From positions 868,001-932,000 of the forward strand of contig JAHCAY010000001.1 in the NCBI GenBank assembly GCA_019634575.1: 64,000 nt of DNA. Reading direction: 5' to 3'. Positions 7,566 to 16,687 of the stretch are shown piece by piece (the stretch's first letter is position 1; each line of letters begins with the position of its first letter). The notes below the pieces were generated by a model that was not told the DNA's origin, did not search any database, and saw only the letters and a list, made by a program, of their open reading frames with translations. Both the position numbers and the translations under genes were made by a program. The DNA comes from Candidatus Didemnitutus sp. (lineage in GTDB: Bacteria; Verrucomicrobiota; Verrucomicrobiia; Opitutales; Opitutaceae).

Positions 7566-9293
7566 ATGTTCGCGCGTCTTCTCCTGCCCACCCTGCTTTC
7601 AGTTTCGATCGCGTTCGCCAGCACGGAAAACGCCACGCTCCCCTCCGAGTCGCCGCCTTCCCCCGCGGCAACCGCCCGCACTTGGTCGCCGCGCGACTTC
7701 GGCGCCGTCGCCGACGGCCAGACGCTCGACACCGCGGCGATCCAAGGCGCCATCGACGCCGCCCACGCCGCCGGTGGCGGCCTCGTCACGCTCGGCGCCG
7801 GCACCTATCTCTCCGGCTCGCTCCGTCTTCTCTCCGGCGTCACGCTCCACCTCGACGCCGGCGCCACCCTGCTCGGCAGCCCGCACATCGCTGACTACCG
7901 CCGCGGCAACTGGCCCGCGCTCATCCTCGCCCGCGATCAGGACAACGTCGCCATCACCGGCACCGGCGTCATCGACGGCCAGGGCACCGCCGTCGCCGCC
8001 GATACCATTCGCCTCTACGAATCCGGCGACCACCTCGCGTTCTTCCCCGGCCTCAAGGAGGGCGAGCGCGTCTTCACCGGCATCGGCACCGACCAGCAAC
8101 CTTGGATCGACCCGCACGCGATGCAACGCGCCGGCACGCTCGCCGCCCGCGTCGCCCCGCGCAGCCGCGAGGATGTCGCCACCTGGCGCGTCGACGAGTT
8201 CGTCCGCCCGCAACTCCTCGAATTCTGGCAATGTCGCGGCGTGCGCGTCTCCGGCATCACGCTCCGACACGCCGCCAACTGGGTCCAAACTTATCGCGAA
8301 TGCGACGACGTCACCATCCGCGGCGTCCGCGTCGAAAGCGTCACTTACTGGAACAACGACGGCCTCGATCTCGTGAACTCCCGCCGCGTCCTCATCGAGG
8401 ACTGCGACATCGACGCCGCCGACGACGGCATCTGCCTTAAGTCCGACCCGTCGCCCACCGGCCAGCTCTGCGAGGACATCACCGTCCGCCGTTGCCGCAT
8501 CCGCAGCAGCGCCAGCGCGTTCAAGCTCGGCACCGCGTCCCACCACGGTTTCCGGCGGATTCGCGTCGAGGATCTCGCGATCCACGACACTTATCGCTCC
8601 GCCGTCGCGCTCGAGACGGTCGACGGCGGTGTGCTCGAAGACATCTGCATTTCCCGCATCCAGGCGCGCCACACCGGCAACGCTCTGTTTCTCCGCATCG
8701 GCCAACGCAACACTGCCAAAGCTCCTGGCACTCTCCGCCACGTCGTGATCGAAGACCTCGACGTCGACGTCCCTGCTACGAAACCCGACGCCGGCTACCC
8801 GCACGAAGGCCCGCCGCTCAAACTCCCGGTCAACGTCATCCCCTCGTCCATCGCCGGCCTGCCCGATCGCCCGGTGGAAGACGTCGTCCTCCGCAACATT
8901 GTCATCCGCTACGCCGGCGGCGGCGATCCGACCCGCGCCGCGGTCCCGCTCGACGCCCTCGGCACCGTGCCGGAAAAACGCGAGAACTACCCCGAGTTCT
9001 CCGTGTTCGGCGAACTACCCGCCTGGGGCCTCTACGTCCGTCACGCCCGCGGCGTCCGCCTGGAAAACGTCCGCCTCATCCAAACCGCGGCCGATTATCG
9101 CCCCGCCCTCGTCGCCGACCGCTCAGCCGACCTCACGTTCGTCGGCGGCAGTATCACCGCCGTTTCCCACGAGCCGCCCGCCATCGTGCTCGCCGGCGCC
9201 ACCGCAACCGGCCTCGACTCGCTCGCACTCCCCGCCGCAGCACGCGAAAAAATCCGCACGCTGCCCGCACCTGCAGCCGGCCCGACGCCATGA
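7566..9293 (+). CDS. Glycoside hydrolase family 28 (polygalacturonase-like), secreted
   Basis: 575 residues. ATG 7566 gives a signal peptide (MFARLLLPTLLSVSIAFAST). RDFGAVADGQTLDTAAIQGA is the pectate-lyase-fold N-terminal signature of bacterial GH28 exo-enzymes. Parallel beta-helix catalytic motifs follow: NNDGLD near residue 262, DAADDGICLKS near 284-291 with the catalytic Asp pair, and GTASHHGF near 325. GH28 enzymes hydrolyse alpha-1,4-galacturonan; some act on rhamnogalacturonan or xylogalacturonan, and exact specificity cannot be read here. It sits 13 bases after the MFS gene, probably one transcript, and converges with the LacI gene. Confidence 0.88.
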   Translation: MFARLLLPTLLSVSIAFASTENATLPSESPPSPAATARTWSPRDFGAVADGQTLDTAAIQGAIDAAHAAGGGLVTLGAGTYLSGSLRLLSGVTLHLDAGATLLGSPHIADYRRGNWPALILARDQDNVAITGTGVIDGQGTAVAADTIRLYESGDHLAFFPGLKEGERVFTGIGTDQQPWIDPHAMQRAGTLAARVAPRSREDVATWRVDEFVRPQLLEFWQCRGVRVSGITLRHAANWVQTYRECDDVTIRGVRVESVTYWNNDGLDLVNSRRVLIEDCDIDAADDGICLKSDPSPTGQLCEDITVRRCRIRSSASAFKLGTASHHGFRRIRVEDLAIHDTYRSAVALETVDGGVLEDICISRIQARHTGNALFLRIGQRNTAKAPGTLRHVVIEDLDVDVPATKPDAGYPHEGPPLKLPVNVIPSSIAGLPDRPVEDVVLRNIVIRYAGGGDPTRAAVPLDALGTVPEKRENYPEFSVFGELPAWGLYVRHARGVRLENVRLIQTAADYRPALVADRSADLTFVGGSITAVSHEPPAIVLAGATATGLDSLALPAAAREKIRTLPAPAAGPTP

Positions 9294-9303
9294 GCGCGCC
9301 CTC

Positions 9304-10341
9304 TTACGCTTTCGCCGGACGCAGCGTTGTGCCCTCGACCCACTCGCCTTCGAGCAGCACCTCCTGCGGACGCGGCGGCACCCCGTGCTCCTGCCGGTGC
9401 AGCAAGGCGATCAACGTCTCCACCCCGACCGCGCCCGTGCGCGCGATATCGTAATGCACCCCCGAGATACCGGCCGCCGGATCGTAGCAGCGCAGGTCGA
9501 CCAAGCCGACGTCGCCGGGCACGTGCAGTCGCGCCGCCGCGAGCCAGCCCCGCACCGGATCGGCCTGACTCACCAGAACCACGTCCGGCCGATGCCGCTT
9601 CAACCAGCGTTCGAAGCTGGCGCGATTCGACGTGGGACTCAGCAGCGGCGGCACGCGGTAACAGGTCCGCGGCCACTTCACCTGCTCACTGAGAAAACCA
9701 CCCACCCACATGTCGTTCATCCGGCCGATGTCGTCCGCCCGGTCGAAAGCCAGTCCGATGCGCCGATAGCCGCGCTCGAAACACCGGACCGCCGCAAGAC
9801 TCGTCGTCTGAAAATGATTTTCCCGCACGCGGTGAAACAGCGGCGCCTTCAGCGAGATTCCGAGCGCCGCGACCGAGAAGCCGCTCCAATCGTATTCCAT
9901 CAGCGTCGTCTCCCAGCCGGGCATCCGACCGATCAGCACGCCTTGGATGCCGCGCGCCCGCAAGATGCGCACAAATCTCGCCGGCGTCATCCCCGGCTCC
10001 CGGAGCCAGAAATCCTCGAGCTTGAAACCCGCCGCTTCCGCGCGCGCTTTGGCGCCGGGAAAAAAATCCGGCAGGTCCGAGTGCGGCGGGCGCCAACCGT
10101 AGCGCGTCGGATGCCCCGTCACATAGGCGATCGTCGCGCTCGCCACCGGCACGCCGCGCCGCCGCGTGCTCATCCACGCCGCGAGCAGATGATTCACCCG
10201 ATAGCCCAGCTTCTCCGCCGCCGCCTTCACCCGAGCTTTCGTCTCCGACGTAATCCGCGGGTCCTCGTTGAGCGCACGCGCTGCCGTCGCCTTGTGGACG
10301 CCAGCGGCGCGGGCAACATCGGCGAGGGTGACGGCGGACAT
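9304..10341 (-). CDS. LacI-family transcriptional regulator
   Basis: 345 residues. The start at 10341 gives MSAVTLADVARAAGVHKATA, a standard LacI helix-turn-helix at the very N-terminus; the frame continues upstream but without that alignment. The hinge region RVKAAAEKLGYRVNHLLAAW is typical, and the rest is a periplasmic-binding-protein fold that senses a sugar ligand. It is divergent from the GH38 mannosidase (10491) and converges with GH28, so it probably controls one or both. A candidate operator lies at 10416-10433 between the divergent starts. Confidence 0.9.
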   Translation of the reverse strand: MSAVTLADVARAAGVHKATAARALNEDPRITSETKARVKAAAEKLGYRVNHLLAAWMSTRRRGVPVASATIAYVTGHPTRYGWRPPHSDLPDFFPGAKARAEAAGFKLEDFWLREPGMTPARFVRILRARGIQGVLIGRMPGWETTLMEYDWSGFSVAALGISLKAPLFHRVRENHFQTTSLAAVRCFERGYRRIGLAFDRADDIGRMNDMWVGGFLSEQVKWPRTCYRVPPLLSPTSNRASFERWLKRHRPDVVLVSQADPVRGWLAAARLHVPGDVGLVDLRCYDPAAGISGVHYDIARTGAVGVETLIALLHRQEHGVPPRPQEVLLEGEWVEGTTLRPAKA

Positions 10342-10415
10342 GAGCGCAGCGTGCCGCGCGGCCATTCCCCTGCCAAGCTTCGCTTGCTGCTGCCGTCCGC
10401 ACCGCCGAACCAATA

Positions 10416-10433
10416 TGTGCAACTCGTCGCACA
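10416..10433. promoter_or_regulatory. Candidate LacI-type operator
   Basis: TGTGCAACTCGTCGCACA is an 18-base imperfect palindrome (7 of 9 positions match between half-sites) with a central TC step. Size and symmetry fit LacI-family operators, and it lies in the 149-base gap between the divergent lacI-type gene and the GH38 gene. No second copy was spotted near the MFS gene. Confidence 0.4.
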
Positions 10434-10490
10434 GCCCCGCGCGACGATTGCCGTCCGGCCCGTGATTTCCTCTGCTTAACGACTCTCGCC

Positions 10491-13400
10491 ATGCCCCGCG
10501 GCCCCCATCCGTTTCCCCAGCTGATCCCTAATCGCGTCGAAGCCACGCTGCGTCGCCTGCACGAACAGATCTGGCGGGAGACTCGCGTCCTCGCCGTTCA
10601 CGGCACGCCGGCTCGCGCGGAACACCGTTCCCTCGCCGCCGCCCGCCGCGAGCCGCTCCGCCCCGTCCGGGCGGGCGAGGCCTGGGGACGATTGTTCGAT
10701 CAACGCTGGTTCCGCCTCGTGCTGCCGACGACCTCGACGACCGCGCCGCGCTACCTGGAATGGCTCGATCAGGGCGAAGCGACCTTGTGGGTCGACGACG
10801 CGCCCTACTACGGCTTCGACGTGGCTCATCGCCGGGTGGCGCTGCCCGCGACCGCGCGCGAGGCTTGGATCGAGAGCTATTGCTGCCAGACCGCCATCTG
10901 GCACCCCGATGCCACCGGCCTTTCGCCGCGCGGCAGCCTCTTCACCAGCGCGCGTCTGCTGGCGCGAGACGAAGAAACCTGGGCCGCCGCCATGGACCTG
11001 CAAGCGGCCTTCGATGTCATGCTGCACCTGCGCGCGCAGGAGCCCTCCCGTCCGCCCGCTGAACTCGCACGCGTCGGGCTCCAGCCTCCGCTCACTGAGG
11101 CGACACCGCTCTACCGCCGGCTCCTGCGCTTGCTCGATCAGGCACTCGACGCCCACGAACTCCGCGGCCTCCCCGCGCTGCGCCGCGCGTTGGCGGCGCT
11201 CTTCGCCGAGTTGCGGACCGAACGCACCTTCGCCCACGCCGTCCTCACCGGACATGCGCACATCGACCTCGTCTGGCTGTGGCCGGAGCGGATCGGCGAG
11301 GCGAAAACCGTGCACACCTTCGCCACCGTGAATCGCCTCATGGCGCTGTATCCCGAGTTCCGCTTCGCCTCCAGTCAACCGGCCGGACACCGCGCGCTGG
11401 AGCGCCGCGCTCCGGTCCTCGCGCGGGCCGTCGCCGAGCGCGTGCAGCGCGGCCAATGGCAACTCACCGGCGCGCTCGAAGTCGAAAGCGACACGCAGCT
11501 GCCCTGCGGCGAGGCGCTCGCCCGCAGCTTCCTGCTCGGACAGGAGGAATTCCGCCGCTTGCGCGGCACACCGAGCCGCCTGCTCTGGCTGCCGGATGTG
11601 TTCGGCTACAGCGCGTGCCTGCCGCAACTCATGCGCCTCGCGGGCGTCGAATGGTTTTTCACCACCAAGCTGACTTGGAGCGCGGTCACGCGCTTTCCGT
11701 TCAGCAGCTTCATCTGGCGCGGCGCGGACGGCAGCGAGGTCGTCGCGCACGTCACCCAAAACGCCGGCTACAACAACCGACTCGACCTCGGCGAACTCCG
11801 CGCCAACGCGCAGGGACATGTCCAATCCGACGTCCATCCCGAGTTCCTGCACCCGACCGGTTTCGGCGACGGCGGTGGCGGCCCCACCGAGGAAATGTGC
11901 GAACGCGCCCGTCGTCTCAGCCGCCTCGCCGGCACGCCCGCGCTCAGCTGGGACCATCCTGAAGCCTTCTTCTCCCGCCTCGCCCGACGCCGCGCGCAGT
12001 TGCCGGTGTTCCAAGGCGAGTGCTACCTCGAGTATCACCGCGGCACCTTCACGACGCACGGCGACGTGAAGGCCGCTTTTCGCGGCTTGGAGCGAGCCCT
12101 GCAGGTGCGCGAAGCGGTCGCAGCCGCACAAGGTCTCGCGCCGGATCTGCGCGACACCTGGCGGCGGCTCGTGTTCGCGCAATTTCACGACTACATCCCG
12201 GGCAGTTCGGTGGCCGAAGTGTATGCCGAAGGCGTGCCGGAGCTCCGCCGCCTCGCGGCGACCCAGCATCGCGCCGCCCAAGCCGCTTTGACGCGCGGCC
12301 GCGGTGCCTGGCACGTGTTCAATCCCTTGCCGCAACCGTGGAGCGGTTGGGTGCGGCGCCGGCACAATACGCCGGCCCAATGGATGGAGTTGCCCCCCCT
12401 GGCCAGCCGGCCATGGAGCGACCGCGGCACGCCGCCGGCCCCCGCTTCCCTCGTCGGCCGCACGCTCAGCAACGCTCTCGTGCGCGCGGAAGTCGACGCG
12501 CACGGCGAACTCCGCGCCCTCACCGTGCGCGGACGTCGCATCGCGCTGCGCGGCCCGGCCGCCGTGGCGATGTTGTGCCCCGACGTGCCCGCCAACTACG
12601 ATGCGTGGGATGTCGACCGGCATTCGCTCGCGCTCGGCGCCCCCGTGCGCACGCCGCCGCAATTCGTCGCCGAAGAAACCGGACCCGAGCGGGTCGTGCT
12701 CGCCGTATCTCGCGCGCTCGGCCGCGCGAGTCGCCTGACGCTCCGCTATATCCTCGAAGCGGGCGCCGCCGTGTTGCGCCTCGAAGCCGAGGTCGACTGG
12801 CGCGAATCGCAGGCGTGGTTGAAACTGCATTTTCCGACCGATTACCGCGGCCAACAGGCACGCTTCGGCACGCCCTTCGGCAGCGTGTTGCGCAGCCAGC
12901 AACCCGGTGCGCCCGCCGCCGACGCCCAGTGGGAGGTCCCCGCGAGCCGCTGGGCGACCGTCGCCCACGATGGCGAACGCGAAGGACTCGCGCTCGTCAC
13001 CGAGGCGAAATACGGTTTCGCGGCCCACGACGGCGAGTTGACGGTCTCGCTCCTGCGCGCCGCCCGCATCACCGGCACCGACGACCATCGCTACGCCGTG
13101 CCGCTCGGCTTGAGCCGGCACGCTCCCGCCTCTCCGTTCTCCGATCAAGGTCGCCATCTGATCCGTCTCGCGCTGACCGCCTACGACGCCGGCGCGCCGA
13201 CCGCCGCGCAACCCGCCGCACTGGCCGATACGCTTTTCACGTCGCCGATCGCTTACCGCGGTGCGCCCGTCTCCGCGGGTCTGCTCGCGATCGAGGAAGC
13301 GCCCACGCTCGTGCCCGCTTGGGCGATGCCGGTCGAAGCGGGTGTTTGGGTTCTTCGCCTGCATGAAGTCAGCGGACAATCCGGCACCGCGCGCCTGCGC

Positions 13401-13535
13401 CTCGCGCCCGGGTGGCGCGCACTGCGCTGCCACCTGGATGGCCGCCCCGCCGGGCGAGCCTCCGCCTGGCGTTACCGACCCTACGAAATCGTCAGCGTGC
13501 GCCTCGAAGCACCGACGCGGAAAGAGCGCCGTTAA
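10491..13535 (+). CDS. Alpha-mannosidase, glycoside hydrolase family 38
   Basis: 1,014 residues, the usual length for a bacterial GH38 enzyme, which releases alpha-mannose in a zinc-dependent retaining reaction. GHAHIDLVWLWP (about residues 253-264) supplies the His and Asp zinc ligands. WLPDVFGYSACLPQL (about 366-380) contains the nucleophile Asp. RDTWRRLVFAQFHDYIPGSS (about 550) is the conserved third block. The C-terminal half is the beta-sandwich region. In the usual SQ-x-aromatic block the sequence reads SSQPAGHRALERRAP, lacking the typical aromatic/acidic pair. No signal peptide is seen, so a cytoplasmic role on imported oligosaccharides is likely. Confidence 0.92.
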   Translation: MPRGPHPFPQLIPNRVEATLRRLHEQIWRETRVLAVHGTPARAEHRSLAAARREPLRPVRAGEAWGRLFDQRWFRLVLPTTSTTAPRYLEWLDQGEATLWVDDAPYYGFDVAHRRVALPATAREAWIESYCCQTAIWHPDATGLSPRGSLFTSARLLARDEETWAAAMDLQAAFDVMLHLRAQEPSRPPAELARVGLQPPLTEATPLYRRLLRLLDQALDAHELRGLPALRRALAALFAELRTERTFAHAVLTGHAHIDLVWLWPERIGEAKTVHTFATVNRLMALYPEFRFASSQPAGHRALERRAPVLARAVAERVQRGQWQLTGALEVESDTQLPCGEALARSFLLGQEEFRRLRGTPSRLLWLPDVFGYSACLPQLMRLAGVEWFFTTKLTWSAVTRFPFSSFIWRGADGSEVVAHVTQNAGYNNRLDLGELRANAQGHVQSDVHPEFLHPTGFGDGGGGPTEEMCERARRLSRLAGTPALSWDHPEAFFSRLARRRAQLPVFQGECYLEYHRGTFTTHGDVKAAFRGLERALQVREAVAAAQGLAPDLRDTWRRLVFAQFHDYIPGSSVAEVYAEGVPELRRLAATQHRAAQAALTRGRGAWHVFNPLPQPWSGWVRRRHNTPAQWMELPPLASRPWSDRGTPPAPASLVGRTLSNALVRAEVDAHGELRALTVRGRRIALRGPAAVAMLCPDVPANYDAWDVDRHSLALGAPVRTPPQFVAEETGPERVVLAVSRALGRASRLTLRYILEAGAAVLRLEAEVDWRESQAWLKLHFPTDYRGQQARFGTPFGSVLRSQQPGAPAADAQWEVPASRWATVAHDGEREGLALVTEAKYGFAAHDGELTVSLLRAARITGTDDHRYAVPLGLSRHAPASPFSDQGRHLIRLALTAYDAGAPTAAQPAALADTLFTSPIAYRGAPVSAGLLAIEEAPTLVPAWAMPVEAGVWVLRLHEVSGQSGTARLRLAPGWRALRCHLDGRPAGRASAWRYRPYEIVSVRLEAPTRKERR

Positions 13536-13673
13536 CTCGGCAGCCGGCCTCGAGCAGCTCAGCGCCTTCCCTCGGCGTCGCGGCCGCGCGCGGACGACGC
13601 GAATCCGACATTGAGTGCCGGCATCCCGCGCGCCCATCATGCGCGCCGCGCCAGCACGCCCTGTTTCGCTCTG

Positions 13674-13772
13674 CGTGGATCGATCTCCACCTCTCCGCCA
13701 CCGGCTCGGAGCCCGTCTCCGCCTTGCGTCAGCGCCTCACTTCGCTCCTTTCCTCCGTCGAGATCGCCGAAA
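13674..13772 (+). pseudogene. 3' remnant of a paralogue of the secreted-protein gene at 2449-3471
   Basis: The fragment keeps about 32 codons (WIDLHLSATGSEPVSALRQR and onwards to VEIAEN) with few differences from the intact gene. It has no stop where the intact gene has TAA; instead the bases form the ATG of the next gene at 13773. The upstream part of the paralogue is gone. The rest of the gap 13536-13673 shows no gene. Confidence 0.85.
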
Positions 13773-14540
13773 ATGAAAATCCTCCTCCTCGCCTGCCTCG
13801 CCCTCCTCTCCGTCCACCCGACCCTGCGCGCCGCCGACGCTCCCGTCGCAGCAGCTCCCGCCGCGAAACCCGTCATGCTCATCGTTCACGGCGCGTGGGG
13901 CGGTGCGTGGCAGTTCTCCAAGGTCGATCCGCTCCTCCGCGAAAAGGGCTTCGACGTCCGCCGCCCCACGCTCACCGGCCTCGGCGAGCGCTCGCATCTC
14001 GCCTCGAAGGACATCGGCCTCGAGACGCACATCCAGGACGTCGTGAACGTCATCCTTTTTGAAAATCTCCACGACATCATCCTCGTCGGCCACAGCTACG
14101 GCGGCATGGTCGTCACCGGCGTCGCCGATCGCCTCCCCGACCGCATCAAGAAACTCGTCTACCTCGACGCCATGGTCCCCAACGACGGCGAATGCGCCCA
14201 GGACGTCATGGGCATCTCCGATTGGATCAAAAGCATGACCAAGGACGGCATGATCGTCCCACCCTGGGCCAAGCCCGCCGGGACTTACCCCAACGACGTG
14301 CCGCACCCCGCCAAGACCTTCACCGATCCCCTCGCCCTCAAGAATCCTGCGCGCGAAAAAATCCCCACCGTCTACATTCTCACGGTCGACCCCGGCAAAA
14401 AGCCCGAGGAGGACGCCTTCTGGAAATCCGCCGAACGCGCCCGCACCCGCGGCTGGCCCGTCACGATCATGGAAGCCGACCACAACCCGCAGTGGCACAA
14501 ACCCGTCGAAACCGCCGAGCTCCTCGGCACGCTGCGCTGA
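13773..14540 (+). CDS. Secreted alpha/beta hydrolase (esterase-like)
   Basis: 255 residues. ATG 13773 starts a signal peptide (MKILLLACLALLSVHPTLRA), so the enzyme is probably periplasmic. The fold motifs are VMLIVHGAWGGAWQF (oxyanion loop), nucleophile elbow GHSYGG at about residues 109-114, VYLDAMVP, and a C-terminal catalytic His in EADHNPQWHKP. The pattern is close to the EstC / plant methylesterase / hydroxynitrile-lyase-like group, with unknown substrate. Its first codons are duplicated at 3472-3508, and its start overlaps the remnant of another gene. A strong hairpin at 14568 follows. Confidence 0.85.
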   Translation: MKILLLACLALLSVHPTLRAADAPVAAAPAAKPVMLIVHGAWGGAWQFSKVDPLLREKGFDVRRPTLTGLGERSHLASKDIGLETHIQDVVNVILFENLHDIILVGHSYGGMVVTGVADRLPDRIKKLVYLDAMVPNDGECAQDVMGISDWIKSMTKDGMIVPPWAKPAGTYPNDVPHPAKTFTDPLALKNPAREKIPTVYILTVDPGKKPEEDAFWKSAERARTRGWPVTIMEADHNPQWHKPVETAELLGTLR

Positions 14541-14567
14541 TCCGCGACTCGCACCCCGGAAAATGAG

Positions 14568-14593
14568 AAGGCCGCCTACCCCTAGGCGGCCTT
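14568..14593 (+). terminator. Hairpin terminator after the alpha/beta hydrolase
   Basis: AAGGCCGCCTA and TAGGCGGCCTT form a perfect 11-bp stem closed by CCCC. It lies 27 bases after the hydrolase stop. There is no long T tract (TTCACCCT follows), but the A-rich left flank and TT end fit a terminator. Confidence 0.7.
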
Positions 14594-14616
14594 CACCCTA
14601 ACACCAAGCAAACACT

Positions 14617-14733
14617 ATGAACGTGGAGAAAGACGCACGACCGCCGGAAAACGTTCAAGCGTCCGCGCACTTTCTGCGCGAGAGTTCACCGCGCCGCCGC
14701 AATCGCGTCACTCTGTTGTCACAATCCCGCTAA
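14617..14733 (+). CDS. Possible 38-residue small protein
   Basis: An ATG at 14617 opens a 38-codon frame ending TAA at 14731, two bases before the next gene. The product would be basic and hydrophilic with no hydrophobic segment. It follows the hairpin at 14568 and an A-rich CACCAAGCAAACACTATG context. There is no Shine-Dalgarno and no recognised family. It may be a chance frame. Confidence 0.2.
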   Translation: MNVEKDARPPENVQASAHFLRESSPRRRNRVTLLSQSR

Positions 14734-14735
14734 AA

Positions 14736-15176
14736 ATGCCCCGCCCCGCCCCCTCCGACCGCCTGTTCGCCCCGCGTCCCGCCCATCCGCACGCCTGGTT
14801 GTGGGAGCCGCTCGAGCGCGAGCCCGGCTTCGTCCTCCGCGCCATGTTCGGCGCCAAAGCCGTCTACCTCGACGGCAAGATCGTGCTCTGCTTCAGCACC
14901 GGCGAGGAGCCTTGGCGCGGCCTGCTCGTGCCGACTCACCGCGAGCACCACGCCGCCCTGCGCGCCGATTTTCCCGACCTCGCCGTGCACTCGGTCCTCG
15001 GCAAATGGCTTTACCTTCCCGAAGCGTCCGCGTCCTTCGAGCGCACCGCGCAAACCCTCGTCACCCTCGTCCGTCGCCGCGATCCGCGCCTCGGCGTCGT
15101 GCCTCCGCCCAAAAAACGCCGCGCCCCGAAAATCGCCCGCTCCACGCGCCTGCGCCGCCGCCGCTCCGCGAAATGA
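14736..15176 (+). CDS. TfoX N-terminal-domain-like protein
   Basis: 146 residues. The core RAMFGAKAVYLDGKIVLCF resembles the MFG-x-Y-x-GK motif of TfoX/Sxy N-terminal-like small proteins; the C-terminal 35 residues are a basic Arg/Lys/Pro tail. Function is unknown, and nothing indicates a competence role. Its stop overlaps the start of the YdeI-like gene by ATGA, so the two are translationally coupled. The family call is tentative. Confidence 0.55.
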   Translation: MPRPAPSDRLFAPRPAHPHAWLWEPLEREPGFVLRAMFGAKAVYLDGKIVLCFSTGEEPWRGLLVPTHREHHAALRADFPDLAVHSVLGKWLYLPEASASFERTAQTLVTLVRRRDPRLGVVPPPKKRRAPKIARSTRLRRRRSAK

Positions 15177-15733
15177 CTCCCCGTTTCTTCAGGACCCCCG
15201 CCGCCTTCCGCGCCTGGCTCGAGCAAAACCACGCCCGCGTCACCGAACTCTGGGTCGGCCTCTACAAGAAAGCTCAAGCCCACCGTGGCATCACGTATCA
15301 CGACGCCCTCATGGAAGCGCTCTGCTTCGGCTGGATCGACGGCGTGATGCGCCGTATCGACGACGCGAGCCACATGCAGCGCTTCACGCCGCGCAAATCC
15401 GGCAGCACCTGGAGCAACGTCAACGTCGCCCACGTCGAGCGCCTCACCCGCGAAGGCCGCATGGCCCCCGCCGGCCTCGCCGCCTTCGCCGCCCGCACGC
15501 CCGCGAAGACCGGCATCTACTCCTTCGAGCGCGTGACCCCTCCCGAATTTCCACCCGCCCTCCGTCGCGAGTTCGCGGCCCACGCCGCCGCGTGGAAATT
15601 CTTCAACGCCCAGCCGCCCGGCTACCGCCGCCTCGCCACCTTCCACGTCGCCTCCGCCAAGCAGGAAGCGACGCGCGCGCGCCGGCTCGCGAAACTCATC
15701 GCCGCCTCCGCCGCCGGCCGACGCCTCGAGTAG
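15173..15733 (+). CDS. YdeI/OmpD-associated family protein
   Basis: 186 residues, usual length for the family. Characteristic blocks are LWVGLYKKAQAHRGITYHDA, EALCFGWIDGVMRRID, QRFTPRKSGSTWSNVN and a C-terminal segment rich in basic residues. Family members are linked to stress or peptide tolerance, but their biochemistry is not established. The start at 15173 overlaps the previous stop by four bases, indicating an operon with the TfoX-like gene. Confidence 0.8.
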   Translation: MTPRFFRTPAAFRAWLEQNHARVTELWVGLYKKAQAHRGITYHDALMEALCFGWIDGVMRRIDDASHMQRFTPRKSGSTWSNVNVAHVERLTREGRMAPAGLAAFAARTPAKTGIYSFERVTPPEFPPALRREFAAHAAAWKFFNAQPPGYRRLATFHVASAKQEATRARRLAKLIAASAAGRRLE

Positions 15734-15872
15734 CCGGCCGATTTCGTCGCCGATCCGTTCGGGCCGTTCGGCCCTCCCGCTCGCACTAATGCCCGGCATC
15801 ACGCGCGCTGCGTTCCGCCGTGAGCGCACGATATGCGGAGCCGCCCGGTCGCGCGCAGCGTATGCTACCGCG

Positions 15873-16670
15873 ATGAAACGGCATCGCGCGCCCGCTGCGG
15901 GCGGATCGTCCCGGTTCACGCTCACCCCGGCGCGCCCGCGCGCGTCCCAGTGGCCGGCACGCATCGTCGGTCGCATCCTGCTTGCCCTCGGTCTCGTCAG
16001 CGCCGCCGCCAGCGAGCGCGCGGTGGTCCGCCAAACCTGTCCGCTCGACGGCACGGAATTCGAAGCCGTGCAGGATTTCTCCGGCTACGCCGAGGGCCAG
16101 CGACTCGACCTGAAAAAAATTGGGCCGATCAGCCAGCCGCCCGCGCTCGCACGCTGCCCGCAATGCGGATTTCCCCTCTTCACCAAGTATCCCACCGCTC
16201 AGGAAATCGCCCGCCTGCGCGAGATCGTCGCCGGCGAACGCTTCCGCACCGAGGCGCGTCCCGCCTCGCCTTGGTTTGCCCTCGGGATCCTCCGCGAGGA
16301 ACTGCGCGCCGATCCCTTCGAGATCGGGCGCACGTATCTGCACGCGAGTTGGGAAGCGGAAGACGAACAGGGCGACTACGCGCGCGCCGCCGAGCGGGCG
16401 CTGACCTGGTTCGACCGCGCGGCCACCGATCTCCGCGACCAAACCGAACGCCGCACCGACTGCCTCGTCGCCCGCTATCTCGGCGTGGAACTCTGCCGTC
16501 GCCTCGGCCGCTTCGACGACGCGCAGCAACGCCTCGCGAAAATCTCTTCGGCGCACGACGAAGCGCTGCCCTGGCTCCCGCGCGCGCTTGCCGCGCAAGC
16601 CCGGCGCATCTCCGCGCGCGATGCCGCGCCCGATGACGGCCGCGCCGAGCCGCCCCGCGCGCCGCGGTGA
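15873..16670 (+). CDS. DUF2225-like protein with N-terminal export signal
   Basis: 265 residues from ATG 15873; the frame is open back to 15789. A hydrophobic segment (RIVGRILLALGLVSAAASE) precedes two cysteine pairs, TCPLDGTEF and RCPQCGFPLF, about 40 residues apart and looking like a zinc ribbon. A helical, TPR-like region follows (YARAAERALTWFDRAATD). This arrangement resembles DUF2225, whose function is unknown. A zinc ribbon after a signal peptide is unusual, so the hydrophobic stretch may be an anchor. It overlaps a possible GTG start of the next gene. Confidence 0.6.
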   Translation: MKRHRAPAAGGSSRFTLTPARPRASQWPARIVGRILLALGLVSAAASERAVVRQTCPLDGTEFEAVQDFSGYAEGQRLDLKKIGPISQPPALARCPQCGFPLFTKYPTAQEIARLREIVAGERFRTEARPASPWFALGILREELRADPFEIGRTYLHASWEAEDEQGDYARAAERALTWFDRAATDLRDQTERRTDCLVARYLGVELCRRLGRFDDAQQRLAKISSAHDEALPWLPRALAAQARRISARDAAPDDGRAEPPRAPR

Positions 16671-16687
16671 GGCGGATACCCCTTCTC

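Noticed and set aside
6158..7804. A 548-codon minus-strand frame opposite the MFS gene
   Set aside because: Composition-driven shadow; no signal, motif or start context.
13545..13561. A second prfC-like fragment (GCCGGCCTCGAGCAGCT) before the hydrolase locus
   Set aside because: The match to 552-568 is only 17 bases with a mismatch and does not extend; it may be chance in GC-rich DNA.
10476..13640. A 1,054-codon open frame opposite the GH38 gene
   Set aside because: Same effect: low-complexity Arg/Ala/Gly product, whereas GH38 catalytic motifs are intact on the plus strand.
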